Shown: positions 45,153-53,884 of the stretch, one piece after another | Numbering within the stretch: position 1 is the stretch's first letter | Layout: every line of letters begins with the position of its first letter | NCBI RefSeq assembly: GCF_001435095.1 | Contig: NZ_AZFC01000035.1 | Coordinates: 538,605-600,435, forward strand | DNA: 61,831 nucleotides | Reading direction: 5' to 3' | Source: Levilactobacillus spicheri DSM 15429 | GTDB taxonomy: Bacteria; Bacillota; Bacilli; Lactobacillales; Lactobacillaceae | Translations under genes and position numbers: made by a program | The notes under the pieces: generated by a model | What the model was told of the DNA's origin: nothing | Database searches by the model: none | The model's input: only the letters and a program-made list of their open reading frames with translations

Positions 45153-46061
45153 TTGCTTCCGTTTGCCTACCGTGTCTTTCAAGCAATCATCCAAGAACAT
45201 ACCTTTTACCGCGCCGCGCAGGTCTTAAACGTGACCCCCTCGGCCATCAGCCACTCGGTCAACCAGCTGGAAAAGGAGCTGGGCTTCTCCCTGTTCATCC
45301 GCAACCGCTCGGGCGTCGAACTGACCCCCGACGGTCAGGCCGTCCAACCGCTGATCCAGGCGATCATCAACGCCGAGGACCGGCTCGAACAGGCCGCCGC
45401 GAACATCAAGGGGCTCAACGCCGGGTCGGTGCGGCTGGGGGCCTTCTCCTCGGTCTGCATCAACTGGCTGCCACCCATCATCCAGAACTTCAAGCAGGAC
45501 TACCCGCAGATCGACATCAACGTCGAGCAGGCCGACTTCAGCAGCATCGCCTCGGCCGTGAAGACCGGGCGCCTGGACCTCGGCTTCTCCGCGCTGCCGG
45601 TCACCGAGAAATTGACGGTCCTGCCGCTGGTCAAGGACGAGATCTACTGCATCACGCCCAACGACTTCATCCCCGCCAACCGGACCACGGTCACGGCGGC
45701 CGACCTGGTCGACCAGAACTTCATCCTGCAGCGGGGCGACTACGATAAGGACACCAAGGCCGCGCTAGACCACTACCAGATCCAGCCGAACGCCCTGCGC
45801 TTCTCCATCGACGACCAGTCCATCCTGGCCATGGTCGAGGCCGGCATGGGCATGGGCATCCTGCCCGAGCTGGCGCTGGAGCGCATCAGCGGCGACGTCA
45901 ACGTCTACCCGTTCGACACGCGCTTCTACCGGACCATCTGCCTGGTGGTCAACAGCGAGCAGGCCAAGGCCCCGTCGACCGCCAAGATGATCGACGCCAT
46001 CACCGATTACGTCACCGTCAAATACCCCGATAAGGTGCTGCAGCACCCGCACGTGGGCTAA
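45153..46061 (+). CDS. LysR-family transcriptional regulator
   Basis: 302 residues. The N-terminal winged helix-turn-helix (FQAIIQEHTFYRAAQVLNVTPSAISHSVNQLEKELGFSLFIRNRSGVELTPDGQ, about 8-61) is followed by a periplasmic-binding-protein-like effector domain (VRLGAFSSVCINWLPPIIQNFKQDYPQIDINVEQ). The TTG at 45153 sits 8 nt after GGAGG, better placed than the GTG at 45144, which overlaps it. It is divergent from the aminotransferase, which it probably controls. Confidence 0.92.
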   Translation: MLPFAYRVFQAIIQEHTFYRAAQVLNVTPSAISHSVNQLEKELGFSLFIRNRSGVELTPDGQAVQPLIQAIINAEDRLEQAAANIKGLNAGSVRLGAFSSVCINWLPPIIQNFKQDYPQIDINVEQADFSSIASAVKTGRLDLGFSALPVTEKLTVLPLVKDEIYCITPNDFIPANRTTVTAADLVDQNFILQRGDYDKDTKAALDHYQIQPNALRFSIDDQSILAMVEAGMGMGILPELALERISGDVNVYPFDTRFYRTICLVVNSEQAKAPSTAKMIDAITDYVTVKYPDKVLQHPHVG

Positions 46062-46067
46062 AACGCC

Positions 46068-46103
46068 AAAGGCCGACCACTCCAGCGAGTGATCGGCCTT
46101 TTT
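46068..46103 (+). terminator. Terminator of the LysR gene
   Basis: AAAGGCCGACCACT / AGTGATCGGCCTTT stem with a T tail. Confidence 0.9.
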
Positions 46104-46164
46104 GACGGTTGTTTTCAAAACTTTGCCTTCCGATTAACGGAACTAGTCTTTAGACCGGCGCGCG

Positions 46165-46398
46165 TTAGGCGACGGGTTCGGGCGTGGGGTCCAGTGGCGT
46201 CTTGGTGGTCTCAACGACCGCGGCGCTGACGGGGGTGGCGTACAGGGCCTGGTTCCCCTTGGCGAACAAGTTGGCGGCGGCCATCTTGCCCATCACCGCG
46301 TGCACGTCTTCGGCGGTCAGGTTGTCGGCCACGTACTTCAGCCGCAGGGTCTTGAGGTGTAAATCGGAACTCTTAAAGGTCAGTTCTAAGGTTTTCAT
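46165..46398 (-). CDS. DUF2922-like small protein
   Basis: 77 residues, MKTLELTFKSSDLHLKTLRLKYVADNLTAEDVHAVMGKMAAANLFA, which fits the small DUF2922 family (function unknown). The C-terminal tail is proline- and threonine-rich. It is the last gene of a sigma factor, DUF1659-like, DUF2922-like set. Confidence 0.75.
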   Translation of the reverse strand: MKTLELTFKSSDLHLKTLRLKYVADNLTAEDVHAVMGKMAAANLFAKGNQALYATPVSAAVVETTKTPLDPTPEPVA

Positions 46399-46418
46399 CT
46401 AATCTTCTCTTCCTTTCG

Positions 46419-46625
46419 TTAGGCGGCAGTGGCAACGTCGTTCATGGTGGTGACGGTCGCGTGACGGAACGGCAACCCAGTCAAGCTGGTCAGGTACCCG
46501 CCGAACGCCTCGATGGCTTCCGGCGTCGGGTTCGCGATCCCGTTGGCGAGGACGACTCGCACGGGGTGAGCCGCGTCGTTACCAAGGATGAACGTGATAG
46601 TGGTTTTCTTCCAGTTGCTTTGCAT
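46419..46625 (-). CDS. DUF1659-like small protein
   Basis: 68 residues (WKKTTITFILGNDAAHPVRVVLANGIANPTPEAIEAFGGYLTSLTG), resembling the DUF1659 family that commonly neighbours DUF2922 genes. GAGGAG precedes the ATG. The function of the pair is unknown; 20 nt separate it from the DUF2922-like gene. Confidence 0.7.
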   Translation of the reverse strand: MQSNWKKTTITFILGNDAAHPVRVVLANGIANPTPEAIEAFGGYLTSLTGLPFRHATVTTMNDVATAA

Positions 46626-46720
46626 GGGTGAATCTCCTCTCGTGAACGTAATGTGGTAAGTGATTGGCCAACCCTTACACCCCTACTAACGAAATGCCGG
46701 GGTCATTTGTCCGCCCTTTT

Positions 46721-47272
46721 TCACTTTTTTTGAAAATACCGGGCCAACCGTCGCATGACGGCCGTGCGCCAGCGGTAAACGGTCGACCGCCCGACGCCGT
46801 GCCGCGCGGCAATCTCGGCGATCGACCGGTGGTCCAGCAGGCGTTCTTTCAGATACCACCACTCGCCGGCGGTGCCGTGGGTCGCCACCAGGGACAACAG
46901 GTGCCACTGCAGATCAGCGGCCTCGACCGTGACCGCGAAATCCACGGGCGCGGGTTGCTCGCCGATGACCGTGGTCGGGTCCCCCGTAAGCTGCTGCTCC
47001 GTGCGTTTCCGGTCGCGGCGCAGGCGGTCGCTCAGGCGCCACTTCACCCGCTGGTAGGCGTAGGCCAAGAAGCGGTGGGGCTGGGCGGTCGGGTCCCCCT
47101 CGTAGTCGTTATACAGTTGAATAAAGATCAGCCGGCCCTCCTGGAGGTAGTCCTCGTAGTCCGGGTGGGCGGGGGTCAATCGCAAGTGGCGAACGGCAGC
47201 GTAAATGATCCGTTCGTGATCTTCGGCAAAAAGGAAGTCGCAGGCGGCGGTGTCTTGAGGTGTGGTCATCAT
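46721..47272 (-). CDS. Sigma-70-family RNA polymerase sigma factor (SigH/ECF-like)
   Basis: 183 residues. The region-2-like part (ERIIYAAVRHLRL...DYEDYLQEGRLIFIQLYNDYEGDPTAQPHRFLAYAYQRVKWRLSDRLRRDRKR, about 20-90) includes a YLQEGR..F core like the DLxQExF of sigma factors. The region-4 helix-turn-helix is LLDHRSIAEIAARHGVGRSTVYRWRTAVMRRL near 145-177. GAAGGGA precedes the ATG (a second ATG follows immediately). A perfect palindrome lies just upstream (47290-47312). It probably directs transcription of a small regulon that includes the two following genes. Confidence 0.8.
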   Translation of the reverse strand: MMTTPQDTAACDFLFAEDHERIIYAAVRHLRLTPAHPDYEDYLQEGRLIFIQLYNDYEGDPTAQPHRFLAYAYQRVKWRLSDRLRRDRKRTEQQLTGDPTTVIGEQPAPVDFAVTVEAADLQWHLLSLVATHGTAGEWWYLKERLLDHRSIAEIAARHGVGRSTVYRWRTAVMRRLARYFQKK

Positions 47273-47289
47273 GAATCATCCCTTCAGGT

Positions 47290-47312
47290 GTGATCCATAG
47301 CGCTATGGTCAC
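47290..47312. promoter_or_regulatory. Palindrome upstream of the sigma-factor gene
   Basis: CCATAGCGCTATGG, a perfect 14-bp palindrome flanked by GTGA/TCAC, directly before the ribosome site; candidate operator or leader hairpin. Confidence 0.5.
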
Positions 47313-47565
47313 CGCCTACTCTACTGAAATCCGCCGCCACTGGCGAACCCGCGGCAGCTGCCAGTTAACCGGAGATTAAGCGGTTTCGTTAATGAAATAT
47401 TCGTAAAAAGCGACCACCGAGCCGGCCGACCCCCATCGGCCCCACCCCGTCGTTTTAACGGTTTATTCCCCGAAGAAGACCATTAAGACCCCAAATTAAT
47501 TTTAAAAAGTGGTATAAATAGAAAGGAGGCCCCTCGGGACCAGCATCATCAAAGGAGTGGAAACC

Positions 47566-48609
47566 ATGCATCAATCAATCTGGCTCACCGCCACAGCGGC
47601 CATCGCGGGGCTGCTGTTCGCGGGGACGTCGGCGAACGCGGCCGTCAAGACCAGCACCCAGCACGGCAACGCGCTGCGGCCCTACAACGTTGCCAAGTAC
47701 ACCACCGTCAATAACCGCAATATGCACGTCAAGCGCACCGCCTTTACCGGTACCGGCAGCACGGTCAGCAGCGCTAAGGGTAAGCGGGTCACCTTCAAGA
47801 CCGACCTCTTATTGCCGTCCCATTACAACGGTCGGCTCTGGACCAACCCGCAGAGCCTGGTCATGACCCCTTCCGGCAATACGCTGTACGTTCTGACCAC
47901 CAACCACCATGACCAGGGCTTCATCACCCGGTACAACCTGGCCGGCCTCAAGCGGTTGGGCATCACCGCGCAGAACGCCCCTCGGCTGGCATCCGCCACA
48001 TCCGGCGACCGGGCCATCGCCAAGAACGTCCAGGTCGGGCCGATGTTTTCCTGTGGGCACGGGCAATCGCTGGCCCGCAACCCCAAGAACGGCCAACTCT
48101 GGTTCGTCGGCGCCACGGCCATCCATAGCAACGTCCAACGGGTCAGTCCCCAAACCTTAAAGCCTGTCAAGCGGATCAACTTCACCCTGAAGAGCACCGT
48201 GCCGATGGGCGAGAACCTGACCTTCGACAAGCGCGGGCACGCGTACTTCTATACTTATTCCAACGGCGGCTGGGCGCCCAAGGGCTGCGTCAAGCTCTAC
48301 CAGGGCACCCTCACCAACCAGTCCGTCAAGTTCCACCTGATCATGCAGGGGCTGCGGCATAATCCCGGGACCAAGAGCCAGTCGCTGGCCTACAACGCCA
48401 AGCGCAACCGCCTGTACTTCGTCAGTGACAGCAGCATCGCCTCGATCCCCGTCAGCAAGCTCGGCCACCTGAAGGCGAGCGACGTCGAAGCCACCAACTT
48501 CAACGGCCACCGCGAGTTCGAGGGCCTGCAGTTCACCCGCAACGGGACCGGCTACCTCCTGACCAACCGCCCCGCCCAGGTGATGAAGACGACCAGTCGC
48601 CATTACTAG
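47566..48609 (+). CDS. Secreted protein, beta-propeller-like
   Basis: 347 residues. Signal peptide (SIWLTATAAIAGLLFAGTSANAA), then repeated beta-strand blocks of the form SLVMTPSGNTLYVLTT, SLARNPKNGQLWFVG, NLTFDKRGHAYFYTY, SLAYNAKRNRLYFVSD, GLQFTRNGTGYLLT. These recur every 60 or so residues, as in a propeller. AAAGGAG precedes the ATG at 47566. No anchor motif, so probably released or loosely bound. Ligand unknown. Confidence 0.8.
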   Translation: MHQSIWLTATAAIAGLLFAGTSANAAVKTSTQHGNALRPYNVAKYTTVNNRNMHVKRTAFTGTGSTVSSAKGKRVTFKTDLLLPSHYNGRLWTNPQSLVMTPSGNTLYVLTTNHHDQGFITRYNLAGLKRLGITAQNAPRLASATSGDRAIAKNVQVGPMFSCGHGQSLARNPKNGQLWFVGATAIHSNVQRVSPQTLKPVKRINFTLKSTVPMGENLTFDKRGHAYFYTYSNGGWAPKGCVKLYQGTLTNQSVKFHLIMQGLRHNPGTKSQSLAYNAKRNRLYFVSDSSIASIPVSKLGHLKASDVEATNFNGHREFEGLQFTRNGTGYLLTNRPAQVMKTTSRHY

Positions 48610-48621
48610 GCCCTCACCGTC

Positions 48622-48659
48622 AAACGCCCCCATCCAACTCCCGGATGAGGGCGTTTTGG
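48622..48659 (+). terminator. Terminator of the secreted-protein gene
   Basis: AAACGCCCCCATCC / GGATGAGGGCGTTTT stem. Confidence 0.8.
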
Positions 48660-48680
48660 GCCGTTTTCCCCGAGAACGCC

Positions 48681-49066
48681 AAAAAGGCCACTGCTCATCC
48701 CTAAGCAGCGGTCTCCAAAATCGCTTGACGGGGACATGATCCCATCGTCCCCGTCGGTATGCTCGGCACCGCGGTCACCCCCGGCGCCGACTGAACTTGC
48801 CGCGTCGGCTAGTCAGCGGATCGGGCCGTTCCCGGTGAACGACTCCGACCCTAACGACAAACTCGTGAGTCCCCACTGACTAACCTCAACGACACCCGCG
48901 ACCGGCTTGCTAGACCACCGGCCCCGGTCCGCCGGGTTCCCCGCCCAGATGGCGGAGAACTCAACGGAAGCTCCCCCATTTTATCATGCTCCCGGCATGA
49001 TAATCATGAGAAATCACGTGCAACGTGACGCATCGCCAAGATTGACCCGTTCGTCATCCCCGACTT
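48681..49066 (-). ncRNA. Candidate SOS-induced RNA of about 385 nt
   Basis: Runs from the LexA-box promoter at 49072-49100 to a U-tailed hairpin (48681-48713). Internal hairpins are TTATCATGC/GCATGATAA (48981-49003) and a perfect 9-bp GACGGGGAC/GTCCCCGTC near 48730-48760. Only short frames are present: 17 codons from an ATG with a poorly placed GGGG, and an Arg/Ser/Gly-rich frame of about 40 codons that looks accidental. It is either a non-coding RNA or a very small peptide gene. Confidence 0.5.
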
Positions 49067-49071
49067 GTTCC

Positions 49072-49100
49072 ATTATACGAACATACGTTCTAAAACGCAA
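49072..49100 (-). promoter_or_regulatory. SOS promoter with LexA box
   Basis: TTGCGT (49095-49100), 17-bp spacer, TATAAT (49072-49077). The spacer holds the palindrome CGAACATACGTTCT (49078-49091), which fits the Gram-positive LexA/DinR consensus CGAACRNRYGTTYC at 13 of 14 positions. Confidence 0.85.
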
Positions 49101-49240
49101 GGCCTTTTCGGCTGACCGGCCAAAAGTTGGCAAGTCGACCAGACGGCAAACGTTTTAAAGCCCTAACGAGTTCGTTAAGCCACCGCCCCTGACCGGCGCC
49201 CCTTGCCCGGCAGGTGGCCACCGATCCCCGACGATATTGA

Positions 49241-49375
49241 TTGGCAATTCACAGGCGATATGGTACACTAAACCTGTAAAGCCGGGTTTAGTCACCCTGA
49301 CTTCTCATTTATGGCAAGAATCGGTTAGGCCACCGTTCCTATCTTGTGGCCTGACCGATTTGTGATTCTGACGTT
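49241..49375 (+). ncRNA. Candidate small RNA
   Basis: Promoter TTGGCA (49241-49246), 17-bp spacer, TACACT (49264-49269) with TGG before it. About 45 nt after the start comes a 15-bp stem (49319-49333 / 49346-49360, one G-U pair). The U tail is weak (TTTT only at 49373), and no gene follows on this strand. Confidence 0.4.
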
Positions 49376-49445
49376 TTCGCTCAACGTTACATATTTTCCT
49401 CAGTGTTACCAAATCAGTCGATTGGCACCTCACTCGCCGCTCGAC

Positions 49446-49486
49446 AAAAAGCCTGTCACCAACATGCGGTCGGTGACAGGCTTTTT
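49446..49486. terminator. Bidirectional terminator
   Basis: Perfect 15-bp stem AAAAAGCCTGTCACC (49446-49460 / 49472-49486); ends the ABC transporter gene on the minus strand. Confidence 0.93.
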
Positions 49487-49490
49487 TGGT

Positions 49491-51416
49491 TTATTCGTAA
49501 GCTAAGGCTTCGATTGGGTCGAGCTTGGCGGCCCGACTGGACGGCGCTAAGGCGGCCAGCAGGCTGATGACCACGGCCACGACGATGCCAAAGATCAGGT
49601 AGTTGCCGGTGACCTCGACGATGGTGTAGCCAATGTACTTCGTTGCGAGATTATTGGCGAACAGCGCCACCAATTCCGTAAAGGCCAACGCTAGGATGCT
49701 GGAGAACAGTCCTAAGAAGAAGGCTTCCGACAAGAACAGGTTCTTGACGTCGCGCTTGCGAACCCCCAGGGCCCGCAAGATACCGATTTCCTTGGTCCGC
49801 TCCGACACGCTGATGTACAGCACCACGATGATCATGATGGCGGAGACCAGTAGCGAGATACCGGCGATCCCGGCCAAGACGTAGAACGCCAACTGGATGT
49901 AGGTGTTCAGCGTCGAGACGATGGCCCCGGCCCCGGTCAGTTGATACCGGGCCTTCCCTTGGGCGTTCTTCAGGCCCTTGATCTTGTCCTGCACGCTGGT
50001 CACGTTGCTCAGCGAGTCGATCATGACCGTCGCGAAGTTGGCCCGGAAGGTCAATTTCTTACCGTGATACAGGTTCTTAACGGTCTGCAGGTTCGGCTGG
50101 AGCTGCCCGCCGGACCCGTCGGTGACTCCGCTGACGGTCAGGTTCTTGGTCATGACCACCGGCAGATGATTCTTATCCATCGCGGTGATGGAGACCTTGA
50201 CCTTCTTCCCAATCAGCTTGTACGGGTGCTTTTTGTTAAACTTCTGCGCGAAGCCCTTAGCGATCAGCACCTGTCCGGTCGCCGGTTGATGCCCCTTCTT
50301 GATACTCTTGGCCAGCATCTGGTCGGTGACCGTCTGGACGATCTGCGCCGTCGAGCTGGTCCCGGCGTACTGGACCTGCGCCCCCTGGGTGTAGAAGCCC
50401 AGTTGGACCTTCTTGACGTGCTTGAGCTGCTTCAAGCGCGACACGTCGCTGTCCGTGACCGCCAGCTTCTTGGCGTCCTCACTGCTGGTCTTCTGGGCGA
50501 CCTGCACCGCGGTGGGCTTGATCTGCGAGTAGATCTCGTGGTTGATGTAACCCTTGACCCCCTTACCGAGCCCCAGCATCAAAATGACGCTGAAGATCCC
50601 GATGGAGGCGCCGAAGATGATCAGCAGGTTGCGGCTAAAGTTATAGCGCATGTGCTTCAAGGCCATTTTGACCATCGCACCGAACCCGAGGTGCTTGGCG
50701 GCCATCTCGGCGTGGTCGGTGACCGGGAACGGGTCCTTTAGGTGCTTGTCCTGGTCGATGACCCCATCGGCCATGTGCACGATCCGGGTCCCGTGGTCGG
50801 CGACCTCCTGCGAGTGGGTCACACAGATGACCAGCTTGCCGCTCGCCGCGATCTGGTCCATCAACGTCAGGATCTCCTGCGTGTTCTGCGAATCCAGCGC
50901 GCCGGTCGGTTCGTCGGCGATGATGATGTCGGGGTCCGACGCCAGCGCCCGCGCGATGGCGACCCGCTGCTTTTGGCCCCCGGAGAGTTGGTTCGGGTGC
51001 TTGTGCCGGTGTTCCTTCAGCCCGACCTGGTCCAGCAGTGCCGTGGCCCGGTCGCGCTGTTCCTTGCGACTCAGCTTGGTCATCTGCAGGGAGACCATCA
51101 CGTTGTCGAGGATGCTCAGGTGACTGATCAGGTTGAAGTTTTGGAAGATGAACCCGATCGTTTGCCGCCGGTAGCTGTCCAGTTGCTTGGTCGAGGCGTT
51201 ATGTAACGACTTGCCGTTCAGCAGGACGTCCCCCTCGTACTGCGCGTCCAGGCCCCCGATGATGTTCATCAAGGTGGTCTTCCCACCCCCGGATTCCCCC
51301 AGGATGGAGACGAACTCGCCCCGGTCAAACTTCAGGCTGATACCCTTTAAGACCGGAAATTCCGTCTTGTTCATTTTGTAGGATTTATGAATATCTTGTA
51401 GCTCTAAAAAGCTCAT
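49491..51416 (-). CDS. MacB-type ABC transporter, fused ATPase and permease
   Basis: 641 residues. The ATPase half (1-235) has GESGGGKTT (Walker A, near 39-47), FIFQNFNLI (Q-loop), LSGGQKQRVAIARALA (signature), IIIADEPTGALD (Walker B) and CVTHSQEV (H-loop). The C-terminal half has one transmembrane helix (about 262-285), a long extracellular domain (MacB_PCD type, about 290-510) and three helices (about 518-545, 570-595, 605-630) ending in the family motif AAKLDPIEALAYE. Likely exports a peptide, toxin or lipid, or acts as a mechanotransmitter. AAGGAG precedes the ATG. It is downstream of thiE on the same strand, with no functional link to thiamine apparent. Confidence 0.92.
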   Translation of the reverse strand: MSFLELQDIHKSYKMNKTEFPVLKGISLKFDRGEFVSILGESGGGKTTLMNIIGGLDAQYEGDVLLNGKSLHNASTKQLDSYRRQTIGFIFQNFNLISHLSILDNVMVSLQMTKLSRKEQRDRATALLDQVGLKEHRHKHPNQLSGGQKQRVAIARALASDPDIIIADEPTGALDSQNTQEILTLMDQIAASGKLVICVTHSQEVADHGTRIVHMADGVIDQDKHLKDPFPVTDHAEMAAKHLGFGAMVKMALKHMRYNFSRNLLIIFGASIGIFSVILMLGLGKGVKGYINHEIYSQIKPTAVQVAQKTSSEDAKKLAVTDSDVSRLKQLKHVKKVQLGFYTQGAQVQYAGTSSTAQIVQTVTDQMLAKSIKKGHQPATGQVLIAKGFAQKFNKKHPYKLIGKKVKVSITAMDKNHLPVVMTKNLTVSGVTDGSGGQLQPNLQTVKNLYHGKKLTFRANFATVMIDSLSNVTSVQDKIKGLKNAQGKARYQLTGAGAIVSTLNTYIQLAFYVLAGIAGISLLVSAIMIIVVLYISVSERTKEIGILRALGVRKRDVKNLFLSEAFFLGLFSSILALAFTELVALFANNLATKYIGYTIVEVTGNYLIFGIVVAVVISLLAALAPSSRAAKLDPIEALAYE

Positions 51417-51490
51417 AGGTTGGCTCCTTCTAAACCGTTATAGTCCAAAGGATAAAGGTTTTTACCGGTCAAATCAAGGAATCCGTTCGC

Positions 51491-52138
51491 CTAAAAGGCC
51501 GCCAGCATGGCCTTGACGGCGCGTTCCGGCTGGTCGTTGTGGGTCAACAGCGTGATGATGGCCACGCCGGCCGCCCCGGTCTGGGCGATGGCCGGCAAGG
51601 ACTCCGCGGTGATGCCCCCGATGGCCACGATGGGGACCTTGGCCTGTGCGACCAGGGCCTGCAGCCCGGCCGTGCCGATCACGGGGTCCGCGTCGTCCTT
51701 GGAGACCGTGGGGTAGATGGGCCCGCTGCCCAGGTAGGCGATGCCGTCGATCTGGTTCGCCGCGGCGACCTCCGCCGGCGTCGAACAGGACAGGCCCACG
51801 AACATCTGGCGGCTGTTGGTCGCGGCCAGGACCTGCTGGATGCGTTCGTCGCTCTGGCCGACGTGCACGCCGTCCGCGTTGAGCGCGAGCGCCAGGTCCA
51901 CGTCGTCGTCCACGATAAACGGCACGTTGGCAGCCTGACACTGCTGGCGCAGGTCGCGGCCAAGTTCTAAGCGTTCGGCGGCGGTCAGCTGGCTACTGCC
52001 CTTATCCCGGAATTGAAAGGCGGTGATGCCCGCCCGCAGCATGGTGGCCAAGACGTCTCGCAGGTCACGGCCCGGCACATCCTGACTTCCGGCAACAAAG
52101 TAGGCCCGTAACAGGCCCGGTTCAAAGGTCACTGACAT
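51491..52138 (-). CDS. thiE: Thiamine-phosphate synthase
   Basis: Joins HMP-PP with THZ-P to give thiamine phosphate. 215 residues forming a TIM barrel, with FQFRDKGSSQLTAAERLELGRDLRQQC near 36-62, FIVDDDVDLALALNADGVHVGQSD near 67-90, GLSCSTPAEVAAANQIDGIAYLGSGPIYPT near 112-141 and IVAIGGITAESLPAI near 168-182. The ATG overlaps the thiD stop (TAATG), so translation is coupled. The in-frame GTG-type upstream extension is rejected. Last gene of the thi operon. Confidence 0.95.
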   Translation of the reverse strand: MSVTFEPGLLRAYFVAGSQDVPGRDLRDVLATMLRAGITAFQFRDKGSSQLTAAERLELGRDLRQQCQAANVPFIVDDDVDLALALNADGVHVGQSDERIQQVLAATNSRQMFVGLSCSTPAEVAAANQIDGIAYLGSGPIYPTVSKDDADPVIGTAGLQALVAQAKVPIVAIGGITAESLPAIAQTGAAGVAIITLLTHNDQPERAVKAMLAAF

Positions 52139-52956
52139 TATAAGACGCCTCCTTGGTTGTACGCCCAATGGTTCAACGGTCCGTGGCCGTGCCCGACCTC
52201 GATGGTGTGGGCGATGGCCGCGGTCACGTAGTCCTTACCCAGCCGAATGGCGGTCTCGAAGTCCGCGCCCTTGGCCAGTTCGGCCGTGATGCACGACGAC
52301 AGGGTGTCGCCGGTGCCGTGGGTCCGCACGGTGTCGATGCGCGGCGCCGTCAGCCAGAACGACCGGCCGTCGGCGAGCAACACGAAGTCGCTGGCCTTGT
52401 CCGGCGTGGCCTCGTGCCCACCCTTTAGTAAGACGTTCTTGGCGCCCATCTGCTGGAGAGCCACCGCGGCGGCCTCCATCTGTTCGGCCGAGTCGATCGT
52501 CAGGCCGGTCAGCCGCTCCGCCTCGGGCAGGTTCGGCGTCAGCACGTCGGCCAGCGGGACCAGCTCCTGCTTGACGGTCTCAACGGCGTCGTTCGCTAAC
52601 AGGGCCGCGCCCCCCTTGGCGATCATCACGGGGTCGACGGTCAGCGGGCCGAAGTCGTACTTTTTCAGGTTCGCCACCACCAGCCGCACGTGTTCGGCGT
52701 CGGCCAGCATCCCCGTCTTGCAGGCGCGGATCTTGAAGTCCGCGGCCAGCGAGGCGAACTGCTCGTTGATCAGCTTGGCCGGCAGGGCCATAAAGTCCTG
52801 CACGCCCAGCGTATTCTGGGCCGTGACCGCGACGATCACGGCGGTACTGAAGACGTTGCGTTCCTGCATGGTCTTCAGGTCGGCCATCACGCCGGCCCCC
52901 CCGCCGCTATCGGTCCCCGCGATCGTCAACGTCTGTGGAAATTCATTGGTCATCAT
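52138..52956 (-). CDS. thiD: Hydroxymethylpyrimidine (phosphate) kinase
   Basis: Phosphorylates HMP to HMP-P and HMP-PP for ThiE. 272 residues, ribokinase-like fold: TIAGTDSGGGAGVMADLKTMQERNVF near 10-35, VTAQNTLGVQ near 44-53, VDPVMIAKGGAALL near 105-118, NLPEAERLTG near 137 and the ATP/anion-hole motif RTHGTGDTLSSCITAELAKG near 209-228. It sits between thiM (27 nt upstream) and thiE (overlapping). Confidence 0.95.
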   Translation of the reverse strand: MMTNEFPQTLTIAGTDSGGGAGVMADLKTMQERNVFSTAVIVAVTAQNTLGVQDFMALPAKLINEQFASLAADFKIRACKTGMLADAEHVRLVVANLKKYDFGPLTVDPVMIAKGGAALLANDAVETVKQELVPLADVLTPNLPEAERLTGLTIDSAEQMEAAAVALQQMGAKNVLLKGGHEATPDKASDFVLLADGRSFWLTAPRIDTVRTHGTGDTLSSCITAELAKGADFETAIRLGKDYVTAAIAHTIEVGHGHGPLNHWAYNQGGVL

Positions 52957-52983
52957 CTATCATCCTTTCACCGCCCTACAGCG

Positions 52984-53772
52984 TTACTTGTAGGCCGCCA
53001 CCGCCTCAATTTCGGCAACCGTGGTGAATTGTAAGGCGTCCATTAATTTAGTAATAAAGGTACCGGCCCCCATGCGTTCGGCCGTGCCCGCGACCCGCTG
53101 GCCAATCGCCGCAAAGACCAGGCAGGCGGTCTGCGCCGCCTCGAAGGTATCCGGTTCGACGGCACAGAAGGCCGCCACGATGCTCGACAGCATGTCGCCG
53201 GACCCCACGTGCGTCTGAAACAGCGGCGTGCCGTTGTCGACCTGGACCGTCCGTTGGCCGTCGGTGATCACGTCGGTGGGGCCGGAGAGGATCACGACGC
53301 AGTGGTGCTTACGCGCACAAGTCTGGGCAATCGTGACCAGATCCCCGCTCCCCTGTCCGGCGTCGATGCCCTTGGCCTGCCAGTCCAAGCCGGCTAAGGC
53401 CGCGATCTCCCCGGCGTTCCCCCGGATCACGTCGGGGTCGATGGTCTGGAGCAGCTCGGTCGCGACCTGGGCGCGAAACCGCACGGCGCCCACCGCCACG
53501 GGGTCGATGACCAGCGGCTTGTGCTGGCGGTTGGCCAGCTGGCCGACCGTGGTGATCTGCTTGACCTGCGGCAACGTGAAGGCCCCGAGATTGAGGCACA
53601 CGGCCCCGGCCAGCCCGACCATCTCGTCGGCCTCAGCCACCTCTTCGGACATGATGGGCGACGCGCCCAAGGCGTTCAGCCCGTTGGCCACGTCCTGGAC
53701 GGTCACGAAGTTGGAGATGTTGAACACGATGGGATTTTGCTCCCGCAGCTGATCCAATAACGCAATTTTCAT
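52984..53772 (-). CDS. thiM: Hydroxyethylthiazole kinase
   Basis: Phosphorylates 5-(2-hydroxyethyl)-4-methylthiazole for ThiE. 262 residues with VQDVANGLNALGASPIMSEEVAEADEMV near 25-52, LVIDPVAVGAVRFR near 85-98, IRGNAGEIAALAG near 115-127 and THVGSGDMLSSIVAAFCAV near 187-205. Asp stands in the GSG-D loop where many relatives have Cys. The gene follows the TPP riboswitch and starts the thi operon. No thiazole or pyrimidine synthesis genes are present, so the operon serves salvage only. Confidence 0.95.
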   Translation of the reverse strand: MKIALLDQLREQNPIVFNISNFVTVQDVANGLNALGASPIMSEEVAEADEMVGLAGAVCLNLGAFTLPQVKQITTVGQLANRQHKPLVIDPVAVGAVRFRAQVATELLQTIDPDVIRGNAGEIAALAGLDWQAKGIDAGQGSGDLVTIAQTCARKHHCVVILSGPTDVITDGQRTVQVDNGTPLFQTHVGSGDMLSSIVAAFCAVEPDTFEAAQTACLVFAAIGQRVAGTAERMGAGTFITKLMDALQFTTVAEIEAVAAYK

Positions 53773-53884
53773 TTAAATTCCCCCATAAAATGATTGGCCG
53801 CCCCGCCAGCAACGACCCGGTACGGTTACTTCCGCAAACCGGCCGCCGATTTTTGGCGGGAGACCCCTAATTTTCAACCGAGCG

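Noticed and set aside
48907-49158. 83-codon plus-strand frame in the SOS region
   Set aside because: No ribosome site, crosses the LexA-box promoter, and the composition is unlike the coding regions.
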